Assembly: GCA_040002845.1 (NCBI GenBank)
Contig: JBDUDR010000153.1
Location: forward strand, 1-6,352
DNA from: JBDUDR01 sp040002845
Lineage (GTDB): Bacteria > Actinomycetota > Actinomycetes > Propionibacteriales > Nocardioidaceae
Reading direction: 5' to 3'
Length of the DNA: 6,352 bases
Part shown: piece after piece, positions 1-5,951 of the stretch
Layout of the letters: the number at the start of each line of letters is the position of its first letter
How positions within the stretch are numbered: position 1 is the stretch's first letter
Program-made: the position numbers and the translations under genes
The notes under the pieces: generated by a model
Seen by the model: the letters and a program-made list of their open reading frames with translations, nothing else
What the model was told of the DNA's origin: nothing
Database searches by the model: none

Positions 1-48
1 ATCGTGCAGGGCGCGTACGAGCTCGACTCCGACCGGATCGACGCCTGA
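1..48 (+). CDS. C-terminal end of an unidentified rightward gene (partial)
   Basis: Frame 1 of the plus strand reads IVQGAYELDSDRIDA and then stops at TGA (46-48). The reading enters from the left edge, so only 15 codons are visible. Support is indirect. The kinase at 64-639 ends facing it only 15 bp away, a normal layout for convergent genes. The GC-rich codons also match the rest of the window rather than the kinase. The tail is too short to assign a family. A chance open frame of this length is possible in high-GC DNA, so confidence is limited. Confidence 0.4.
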   Translation: MVQGAYELDSDRIDA

Positions 49-55
49 CGGCGTC
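40..55. terminator. Small hairpin between convergent genes, possible bidirectional terminator
   Basis: GACGCC (40-45) and GGCGTC (50-55) form a perfect 6-bp stem with a TGAC loop. The stop codon of the rightward gene lies in the stem-loop, and the kinase stop is 9 bp to the right. The position between two facing stops suits a shared terminator. The stem is short and there is no real T tract on either strand, so this is a weak call. Confidence 0.3.
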
Positions 56-63
56 TTAGCGAC

Positions 64-639
64 TCAGTAGCCAGGAACGACAAGGTCGGCTGCCTCCGAA
101 GGACGTTCCACAGCTTCGTAGTAATCCTCAGCAGCCGCCCACCTCTCAATCCAACCTGCATCATTCTCTCCGCGCGCGTACGCCCGCGACAGGCGAAGGT
201 GACGAGGAGTGGCGACGTAGACGGAGAAATCCCAGTACGGACGCAACCAGGCTCGAAGCAGGTAGACCCCTTCCACGAGAACGACACCGTGGGGCTGGAC
301 TTCAATCCATCCATTAAGAGCGTTACTCGCCCAGTCATATCGGCGAAATCTCGCTATGTCACCACGCTGAATGGGTTGCAATAGTTCCCGTTCCAGACGG
401 CGGTGGTCGAAGTAACGCTCGTAACCTTCGCGGGGAACCCACGAACGCCAGTCCCGTCCTTCTGGTCCGTAGAAGTCATCGCCGTGGATCAATTGGATGT
501 CGGGACGCGCGTCGACCAGAGTGGCGGCGAGAGTGGACTTACCCGAGCCACCGAGCCCTTCGATGCAGGCGAGGGTCAGCCGTCCGCTTGTCGCACTCAC
601 CAGCCGTTCAAGTACGTGCGCCGCTTTGCGCACCTCCAC
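64..639 (-). CDS. P-loop kinase of the uridine kinase / nucleoside kinase superfamily
   Basis: This 191-residue cytoplasmic protein probably phosphorylates a nucleoside or similar small molecule with ATP; the substrate cannot be read from the sequence. A Walker A loop, GLGGSGKST, lies at residues 28-36. The acidic segment GDDFY (53-57) matches the DxFY substrate-side motif of uridine kinases. FRRYDW (98-103) resembles the family's YDxP-type region. VVLVEGVYLL (119-128) is the Walker B strand, and RLSRAYARGEN (149-159) resembles the arginine-rich lid. The length suits the small actinobacterial kinases often annotated as uridine kinase or (d)CMP kinase. The start is uncertain: the GTG at 637-639 has no clear Shine-Dalgarno upstream, while a GGAGG sits just inside the frame, and GTG at codon 14 is the next sensible option. 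Either choice keeps the P-loop. GC is much lower than in the neighbours, which suggests recent acquisition. Confidence 0.8.
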   Translation of the reverse strand: MEVRKAAHVLERLVSATSGRLTLACIEGLGGSGKSTLAATLVDARPDIQLIHGDDFYGPEGRDWRSWVPREGYERYFDHRRLERELLQPIQRGDIARFRRYDWASNALNGWIEVQPHGVVLVEGVYLLRAWLRPYWDFSVYVATPRHLRLSRAYARGENDAGWIERWAAAEDYYEAVERPSEAADLVVPGY

Positions 640-746
640 GTAGTGAGCATTTCATGGCCACACCCGCCCCTCGTGCAGGCATGCAAGGCCCGGTTTGTAC
701 CGTCGACGAAAAACTCTCTGGTGTCGCCAGGCTTCGGATGAGCGGA

Positions 747-784
747 AATAAGTGTCGGATCGCTGCGAATAAGTGTCGGATCGC
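747..784. repeat. Two perfect 17-bp direct repeats at 21-bp period, plus a degenerate third copy
   Basis: AATAAGTGTCGGATCGC occurs at 747-763 and again, identically, at 768-784, separated by TGCG. A weaker third unit precedes them: the core TCGGAT recurs at 734, 755 and 776, exactly 21 bp apart, and AATAAG follows the first and second cores at the same phase. The array fills the gap between the transporter stop (790-792) and the kinase start (639), ending 5 bp from that stop. Repeated blocks containing an inner TGT resemble the multiple-repeat ends of IS21-type insertion sequences, but no transposase is present. Two helical turns per unit would also suit a repeated protein-binding site. Confidence 0.75.
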
Positions 785-789
785 GGGAG

Positions 790-2589
790 TCAGGCGCCCG
801 CCCGAAGCAACTCGGTGGTGGAGGTTCCGGCCGGGGAGACCCTGCGGAACAGTACTAATGCCAGCCCCCCGGCCACCAGAGCCGCGATCATGGCCCCGAA
901 GAAGATCCCATGCATCTGGGCCAGGCCGGCTTCCTTGATGGTCTTGGTGTAGGCATCGCACGCGACGTTGGTGCCACACACCTCCGTGGGCGTCGGCAGG
1001 CTCGCGGTCACCGTGTAGAAATGCCGCAGGCCAAGCGTCGTCAGCACCGAGATGCCCACCAACATGCCGATCATCCGTGCCACCACCAGCAGCGCGCTCG
1101 CGACCCCGTGCACCCCGGCGGCCGTAGCGGCCAGCATCGCGGCGTTGACCGGTGCGATGGCCAGCCCGAACCCGAAGCCGCCCGCCACCAGCGCAAGGGT
1201 GGCCGCCACCCCGTTCAGGGAGTACAAGCCCCACTGGGTCATCCCGGCGAAGGCGAGTGCGCTCAGGGCCATCCCGCCGGCGGTCAGCAGCCCGGGTGAG
1301 ATCCGGCGGGTGAGCCAACCGCCTGCCAGCGCGCCGAGCGGAAGTGCGACCAGGAACCGGACGAGCACCAGGGCGGCGCCGAGCTGGGAGCCCTCGTAGA
1401 CGGTCACCCTGGCGAACACGGGAATGTCGACCAGAGCAGCGATCAGCGAGGCGCCGATGAAGAAGCTCACCGCCAGGGAGCCCCAGGCGGGTGTTGCGCT
1501 GATGCCGCCGCGGGTGACCAGTGGGTACGGCGCCGTGCGTTGCCGCCAGGCGAACAAGAAGGCCGCCGCCGCGGATGCGGCCAGCAGCCACGGCCCGATC
1601 GGGGAGAACACCTGCACCTGCGGATCTGCGGTTGCGAATGCCAGCACGATCCCGGCCAGGGCGAGCCCGAGGAGCAACGCACCGATCATGTCGGTCTGGT
1701 GGCTCAGCCGCCGGAGGCCGCGCAGGTCGAGGAGCGGGCGCCGGGCGAACAGCTCCCAGGCGACGAAGAGCACGGCCAGTCCAGCCACTCCCAGCGCGAG
1801 CGGCGTGAGCCAGCGTGAGTCACCGGTGTACGGGACGTAGGCGAGCCCCAGCGTGACGTTGCTGGCGAGCGCCTCAGGTTCGATCATCAGCAGGGCCAGA
1901 GCAACCAGAGTCAGCGCAGCCAGCACCGCCCCGAGCAGGTCCGGGGGAGCCGTCGGCCGTGGGAGAGGCGCGGCGCCCAGGTCCGACGCACCGTTCTGGG
2001 CGCTGGCCGGTGCGGACGTGTGAGCCAACCGGAGGGCGGCCGCCAGAACCACCCCGAAACCCAGGTTGAGCCAGAAGATCAGCCGCCAGTCGCCGATCGC
2101 AAGCACGACCGCGCCGTACAAAGGCCCCAGTACGCTGCCCAGCTCCTGTACCGCTCCCACCGCGCCGAGTGGGAGCCCCCGGCGCTCGGGTGGCCAGAGG
2201 TCGGCGACCAGTCCGAGCGTGGCTGGTACGAGACCGCCACCTCCGGCGCCCTGGAGAAACCGGCCCGCAACCATGGTGTCGAGGTCGAACGCAGTTGCGG
2301 TGACCATCGAGCCGATGGCGAAGACCACGAGTGACCCCACCAGCACCGGGACCCTGCCCCGCAGGTCGGAGATCCGTCCGATCAGCGGCAACATCGCGAC
2401 GTACCCGAGTAGGAAGCCGGAGACGATCGGGGCCGCGCGCTGCAGCTCCTCGATGGTCAGCCCGACGCCGGTCATCATGTCCGGCAGAGCCAGGACCACC
2501 ACATAGGTGTCGGCCGCGGCGAAAGCGACCGCCACACAGGCGAGGATCAACGAGCGTCGCCGGCTGCCCCCGAGGGTGGTGGCAGTCAC
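790..2589 (-). CDS. p55: P55-like MFS transporter (DHA2 type), LprG-dependent lipid or drug exporter
   Basis: This is a 599-residue inner-membrane, proton-driven exporter. It resembles mycobacterial P55 (Rv1410c), which with LprG exports triacylglycerides and affects drug tolerance. Shared landmarks include AADTYVVV in helix 1 (24-31), where D27 aligns with the essential helix-1 aspartate of P55; the cytoplasmic motif A, GRISDLRGR (71-79); QELGSVLGPLYG of motif C (148-159); DWRLIFWLNL (167-176); and GVASALLVVARMIGMLVG (495-512). I count about 16 hydrophobic helices rather than 14. There are four, not two, in the central linker, at about 217-236, 260-281, 300-320 and 331-350, which explains the length against roughly 520 residues for P55. 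The GTG start (2587-2589) overlaps the lipoprotein TGA as GTGA, with GGAG at 2601-2604, so translation is probably coupled. The last external loop carries C538 and C544. Family assignment is firm; the substrate is inferred. Confidence 0.9.
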   Translation of the reverse strand: MTATTLGGSRRRSLILACVAVAFAAADTYVVVLALPDMMTGVGLTIEELQRAAPIVSGFLLGYVAMLPLIGRISDLRGRVPVLVGSLVVFAIGSMVTATAFDLDTMVAGRFLQGAGGGGLVPATLGLVADLWPPERRGLPLGAVGAVQELGSVLGPLYGAVVLAIGDWRLIFWLNLGFGVVLAAALRLAHTSAPASAQNGASDLGAAPLPRPTAPPDLLGAVLAALTLVALALLMIEPEALASNVTLGLAYVPYTGDSRWLTPLALGVAGLAVLFVAWELFARRPLLDLRGLRRLSHQTDMIGALLLGLALAGIVLAFATADPQVQVFSPIGPWLLAASAAAAFLFAWRQRTAPYPLVTRGGISATPAWGSLAVSFFIGASLIAALVDIPVFARVTVYEGSQLGAALVLVRFLVALPLGALAGGWLTRRISPGLLTAGGMALSALAFAGMTQWGLYSLNGVAATLALVAGGFGFGLAIAPVNAAMLAATAAGVHGVASALLVVARMIGMLVGISVLTTLGLRHFYTVTASLPTPTEVCGTNVACDAYTKTIKEAGLAQMHGIFFGAMIAALVAGGLALVLFRRVSPAGTSTTELLRAGA

Positions 2590-3299
2590 GGCGCCGAGAT
2601 CTCCACCTTGTTGCCATAGGAGTCGAATGTCACGGTGTATGTCACATCGCCGTGGCCCTCGTAGAACGGTCCTGTGACCTTTACCGAGCGCACGTGGGAG
2701 TCTTCGTCGATCGTGAAGGTCGCCGGGTAGCCGGGTCCTGGGTCAGCGCTCGGGAACAGCCCTGCGACGGCGTCACCGGGCACCGTGCCGGTGATCTTGG
2801 TCAGCAGGTCGGAGCCGTCCCGGATCTCCCCGTCCGCCCGGACGTCGGTGGCCGCGGTGAGCAGCGCCGACAGCCCGGTGCGCCTGTCCATCAGTGCAGC
2901 CGGATCAGGCGCGTTGTAGTCCGCTGGGTCTATCTCGGTGTACGTCGGCAGTGGTCCGATCTTCGCGTACACCTCGCCGCCCACGGCGATCACCTTGGCG
3001 CCGACAGTCAGTCCGGACCGGCTGACCGAGAGATCACCTTGGAAGGCAGGCGCGTGGGTCCCGGTGCCGTGGGCGGTGAGCACCCCTCCCGTGCCTGCCG
3101 GCAGGTTGTCCGTGGACAGGGTGAACTCCAAGCTTCCCGCGGCGTCGAGGGCCTGCTTGGCGTCGGCTAGCAGCTGGGACGGGTCGGGGCCGTCCGTGAC
3201 AGGCTCATGGTCTCCGGAGCAGGCGGTGACGCACGCCAGACTGATCAGGGCCGCGACAATCGCCAGGGCAAGCGCGGCTGGTCGCCGGGGTCGGTGCAC
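2586..3299 (-). CDS. lprG: LprG-family (LppX/LprAFG) lipid-carrier lipoprotein
   Basis: This 237-residue exported lipoprotein is almost exactly the length of mycobacterial LprG. The N-terminus has an arginine-rich n-region, a hydrophobic core (about 8-22) and a lipobox VTAC with the lipidated cysteine at C27. The mature part follows the LppX/LprAFG pattern: an N-terminal helix (QLLADAKQALDAA, 42-54), then beta strands with VIAVGGEVYAKIG (103-115), a DPAALMDRRTGLSALL segment (132-147) matching the DP...P-TGL region of LprG, and a closing strand FDSYGNKVEISAP. Such proteins bind acylated lipids in a hydrophobic cavity outside the membrane and work with the downstream P55 transporter. The GTG start is fixed by an in-frame stop at 3312-3314 and by AGGG seven bases upstream. 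It lies 26 bp after parC and overlaps the transporter by 4 bp. LprA, LprF or LppX are alternatives by fold, but the linked transporter favours LprG. Confidence 0.87.
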   Translation of the reverse strand: MHRPRRPAALALAIVAALISLACVTACSGDHEPVTDGPDPSQLLADAKQALDAAGSLEFTLSTDNLPAGTGGVLTAHGTGTHAPAFQGDLSVSRSGLTVGAKVIAVGGEVYAKIGPLPTYTEIDPADYNAPDPAALMDRRTGLSALLTAATDVRADGEIRDGSDLLTKITGTVPGDAVAGLFPSADPGPGYPATFTIDEDSHVRSVKVTGPFYEGHGDVTYTVTFDSYGNKVEISAP

Positions 3300-3306
3300 G
3301 CGCCTA

Positions 3307-3310
3307 CCCT
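3307..3310 (-). promoter_or_regulatory. Ribosome binding site of lprG
   Basis: On the minus strand, AGGGTAGG occupies 3303-3310. Its AGGG (3307-3310) lies 7 bases before the GTG at 3299. It falls in the 26-bp gap after the parC stop, so lprG has its own initiation signal. With the in-frame stop just upstream, this fixes the start. Confidence 0.55.
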
Positions 3311-3325
3311 GTCATGTCCACGACG

Positions 3326-5779
3326 TCACAGGTGCGTGATGGGGCCACCGATCGAGGCGATGGGTTGCGCCGCAGGTGTCCCCGACCCGTCACGACGGCC
3401 ATCGGCCGCGGGTAGGTCGACAGGGGAGCCGCTGTCGACCGCGGCCCGGGCTGGAGAGGGCCCGACCCAGCCGATGAGCACGGCGTCCTCGCCCTTGAGG
3501 AACCGATGGCAGCGCACTCCGCTCGTTCCCCGCCCCTTGGCCGGGTATTCGCCCCATAGAGTCACTTTCACTGCGCCCGCCTCGGTGCCCGGAAGAGCGG
3601 TGCTCGAGCCGGACACGGAGACCACGACCGGATCGGGGTCGCTGCTCGCGACGGCACCGAAGAACACCACCCGCGCCCGTGAGCCGACGCGGATCCCGGA
3701 GACGCCTGCCGCTCCGCGACCCTGCGGGCGTACGCCAGCAGCCGGAAAGCGCAGCAGCTGGGCATCGGAGGTGATGAAGACCAGCTCCTCCTCGCCGGTG
3801 CGCAGCTCGACCGCTCCGACTACCTCGTCGCCATCGGCCAGCCGCACGATGTCCCACGAGTCCCTGTTGGTCAAGTGGTCGGGGACGACCCGTTTGACAA
3901 CTCCCCGGGCAGTTCCGAGCGCCAGACCGGGGGAGTCCAGCTCGAAGGTGGTCAGGCACAGGACCCGCTCGCCCGACTCCAGCGGAACGAACTCGGCAAC
4001 CGGGGCTCCGCCCTGCAGATGCGGTGCGTTGGCGGTTGCCGGCAGCGCCGGCAGGTCCAGGACATCGAGCCGGATCAGACGACCTCGGTTGGTCACCGCA
4101 CCGACCTGGCCGCGTGCGGTGGCACGTGCCGCACTCACCACAACGTCGTGCTTCGCCCTCGCACCCCTGCTGCCGAGCGGCTCGTCGCCGCTGGTGCGAG
4201 CCAGCAGCCCGGTCGAAGACAACAGCACCCCGCAGGGATCGTCCGTCACCTCGAGCGGGACGACGGAACGAACCGGTTGACCGGCCGACTCGAGGAGCAC
4301 CGTGCGGCGAGCCGTGCCATGGGCCTTGGCCATGTCGGACAGCTCGTCCGAGACGACCTGAGCCAGCCGAGCTCTGTCGTCAAGAATGGCGTCCAGCGCC
4401 TGGATGGTTTCCAGCAGCTTCGCCTTCTCAGTGTCGAGCTCGAGCCGGGAGAACTTCGTGAGCCGACGAAGCGGCATCTCCAAGATGTAGTTGGCCTGCA
4501 CCTCACTCAGGTCGAAGACGGAGATCAGCCTGCCTCTGGCCTCTTCGGTGTTCTCGCTGGCCCGGATCAGCTGGATCACCTCGTCGATGTCGAGGATCGC
4601 GGTCAGCAGACCTTCGACGAGGTGCAGCCGCTCAGCCGACCTGGCTCGCCTGAACACCGTTCGCCGGCGGACCACGTCGTGACGATGGTCCAGATAGACC
4701 TGCAGCAGTTCCTTGAGCCCGAGGGTGCGCGGCTGGCCGTCGACCAGCGCGACGGCGTTGATGCCGAAGGAGTCCTCCATGGGGGTCAGGGCGTACAGCT
4801 GTTCGAGGATCGCCTCGGGGTGGAAGCCGTTCTTGATCTCGATGACGAGGTGGAGCCCTTTGACACGGTCGGTGAGATTCTTGATGTCGGCGATGCCGGT
4901 CAGCTTCTTGGACTGGACGAGCAGCTTGATGCGCTCGATGACCTTCTCGGGGCCGACCGTGTAGGGCAGTTCGGTGACGACGATGCCCTTACGCCGCGGC
5001 GTGACTGTCTCGACCCGCGCGGTGGCGCGCATCTTGAACGAGCCCCGCCCGGTCTCGTAGGCGTCGTGAATTCCCTCCAGCCCGACGATCTTGCCTCCGG
5101 TCGGCAGGTCGGGTCCGGGCACGAAACGCATCAGGTCGTCGAGGGTGGCGTCCGGGTGCTTGATCAGATGCCGCAGCGCCTGCACCACCTCGATCAGGTT
5201 GTGGGGAGGGATGTTGGTGGCCATCCCGACGGCGATTCCGGTCGCGCCGTTGACCAGCAGGTTGGGCAATGCGGCCGGGAGGACCGTCGGCTCAGTCTCC
5301 CGGCTGTCGTAGTTGGGCTTGAAGTCGACGGTGTCCTCGTCGATCGAAGTCGTCATGGCGAGCGCGGCGGCCGCCATCCGGCACTCGGAGTAGCGCATCG
5401 CCGCCGGGGGGTCGTCGAGCGAGCCGAAGTTGCCGTGGCCGTCGATGAGCGGGACCCGGAGTGCCCAGGGTTGCACCATCCGAACGAGCGCGTCGTAGAT
5501 CGCTCCGTCACCGTGCGGATGCAGCCGGCCCATCACCTCACCGACGACCCGAGCGCTCTTCACGTGGCCCCGGTCAGGTCGGACCCCCATCTCCGCCATG
5601 GTGAACAGGATCCGGCGCTGGACGGGCTTCAGCCCGTCACGTGCATCGGGGAGGGCACGGGAGTAGATGACGGAGTAGGCGTACTCCAGGAAGCTGGAGC
5701 GCATCTCCTCGCGCACGTCAACGTCCAGGACGTGCTCGTCAAAGTCGTCGGACGGGTCAGCGCGGGTCTTTCGGGCCAT
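3326..5779 (-). CDS. parC: DNA topoisomerase IV subunit A (actinobacterial ParC-type, GyrA/ParC family)
   Basis: This 817-residue subunit cuts and rejoins DNA and works with an ATPase subunit (ParE/GyrB type) not in this window. It unlinks or relaxes chromosomal DNA in the cytoplasm. Counting from the chosen ATG, the breakage-reunion domain opens with SSFLEYAYSVIYSRALPDAR and DGLKPVQRR. HPHGDGAIYD spans 87-96, and RY at 129-130 holds the catalytic Y130 in AAMRYSECR. GIAVGMATNIPPHN (191-204) and RKGIVVTELPY (263-273) follow. A long helical segment leads to EMPLRRLTKF (434-443). A beta-propeller domain begins near 500 and ends around KGRGTSGVRCHRFLKGED. No canonical GyrA box (QRRGGKG) is present, only a degenerate GSRGARAKHD, which with close similarity to Streptomyces ParC argues for ParC over GyrA. 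An in-frame TTG at 5819-5821 would add 14 residues but lacks a binding site. First gene of the probable parC-lprG-P55 unit. Confidence 0.93.
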   Translation of the reverse strand: MARKTRADPSDDFDEHVLDVDVREEMRSSFLEYAYSVIYSRALPDARDGLKPVQRRILFTMAEMGVRPDRGHVKSARVVGEVMGRLHPHGDGAIYDALVRMVQPWALRVPLIDGHGNFGSLDDPPAAMRYSECRMAAAALAMTTSIDEDTVDFKPNYDSRETEPTVLPAALPNLLVNGATGIAVGMATNIPPHNLIEVVQALRHLIKHPDATLDDLMRFVPGPDLPTGGKIVGLEGIHDAYETGRGSFKMRATARVETVTPRRKGIVVTELPYTVGPEKVIERIKLLVQSKKLTGIADIKNLTDRVKGLHLVIEIKNGFHPEAILEQLYALTPMEDSFGINAVALVDGQPRTLGLKELLQVYLDHRHDVVRRRTVFRRARSAERLHLVEGLLTAILDIDEVIQLIRASENTEEARGRLISVFDLSEVQANYILEMPLRRLTKFSRLELDTEKAKLLETIQALDAILDDRARLAQVVSDELSDMAKAHGTARRTVLLESAGQPVRSVVPLEVTDDPCGVLLSSTGLLARTSGDEPLGSRGARAKHDVVVSAARATARGQVGAVTNRGRLIRLDVLDLPALPATANAPHLQGGAPVAEFVPLESGERVLCLTTFELDSPGLALGTARGVVKRVVPDHLTNRDSWDIVRLADGDEVVGAVELRTGEEELVFITSDAQLLRFPAAGVRPQGRGAAGVSGIRVGSRARVVFFGAVASSDPDPVVVSVSGSSTALPGTEAGAVKVTLWGEYPAKGRGTSGVRCHRFLKGEDAVLIGWVGPSPARAAVDSGSPVDLPAADGRRDGSGTPAAQPIASIGGPITHL

Positions 5780-5792
5780 GGCTGCCGCGGAT

Positions 5793-5798
5793 CTCCTC
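5793..5798 (-). promoter_or_regulatory. Probable ribosome binding site that decides the parC start
   Basis: The minus strand reads GAGGAG here, 13 bases before the ATG at 5777-5779. The spacing is rather long, but it lies downstream of the alternative TTG at 5819-5821, which has no purine-rich site before it. Homologues also begin with MAR-, so the ATG is preferred. Confidence 0.5.
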
Positions 5799-5875
5799 GG
5801 GCCTAGGTTGCTGTGTTGCAAACCATCGGTGAACGTCGTCGCAGCCCATTGTCACCGCAGACCCGACCACGCGGT

Positions 5876-5905
5876 CGCAGGCTCGCCCGATGAGGCGAGC
5901 CTGCG
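5876..5905 (-). terminator. Strong 12-bp hairpin terminator after the acyl-CoA synthetase gene
   Basis: CGCAGGCTCGCC (5876-5887) and GGCGAGCCTGCG (5894-5905) are perfect inverted complements around a CGATGA loop. The hairpin starts 46 bp downstream of the synthetase stop and lies about 100 bp upstream of the parC start. No T run follows on either strand, as is common for GC-rich actinobacterial terminators. It should insulate parC from the gene before it. A protein-binding palindrome in the parC promoter region is the main alternative, because no clear -10/-35 pair could be picked out nearby. Confidence 0.65.
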
Positions 5906-5951
5906 CGGTCGTCCAGATGGTCTGCGGCAGCCCGCGCTTTTGGCGATGCGG

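Noticed and set aside
706..731. Hairpin CTGG-CGACA-CCAG followed by a T run on the minus strand, as terminator for the parC-lprG-P55 unit
   Set aside because: The stem is only 4 bp and four bases separate it from GTTTTTC. It is in the right place, but too weak to list as a feature.
640..745. Promoter for the kinase
   Set aside because: A TTGCAT on the minus strand could be a -35, but no acceptable -10 follows at 16-18 bp, so no promoter is called.
608..1591. 327-codon minus-strand frame across the transporter end and the repeat gap
   Set aside because: It is a different frame of the same strand as the transporter. Its product is arginine- and glycine-rich low-complexity sequence, whereas the other frame gives clear MFS motifs.
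1874..2617. 247-codon minus-strand frame overlapping the start of the transporter
   Set aside because: It is a shadow of the transporter in another frame, rich in arginine and proline with no family features.
3207..4280. 357-codon plus-strand frame opposite lprG and the parC 3' end
   Set aside because: It is serine-, arginine- and proline-rich antisense shadow sequence spanning two well-supported genes.
3875..5806. Open reading frame of 643 codons on the plus strand, antisense to parC
   Set aside because: It lies wholly opposite a well-recognised parC gene, its translation has no recognisable domain, and long stop-free antisense frames are expected in high-GC coding DNA.
5802..5807. CCTAGG palindrome in the parC leader
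   Set aside because: A single 6-bp palindrome is not enough to suggest an operator.
5780..5821. N-terminal extension of parC to a TTG codon
   Set aside because: There is no ribosome binding site before the TTG, while GAGGAG precedes the ATG at 5779 and homologues begin near MAR-.
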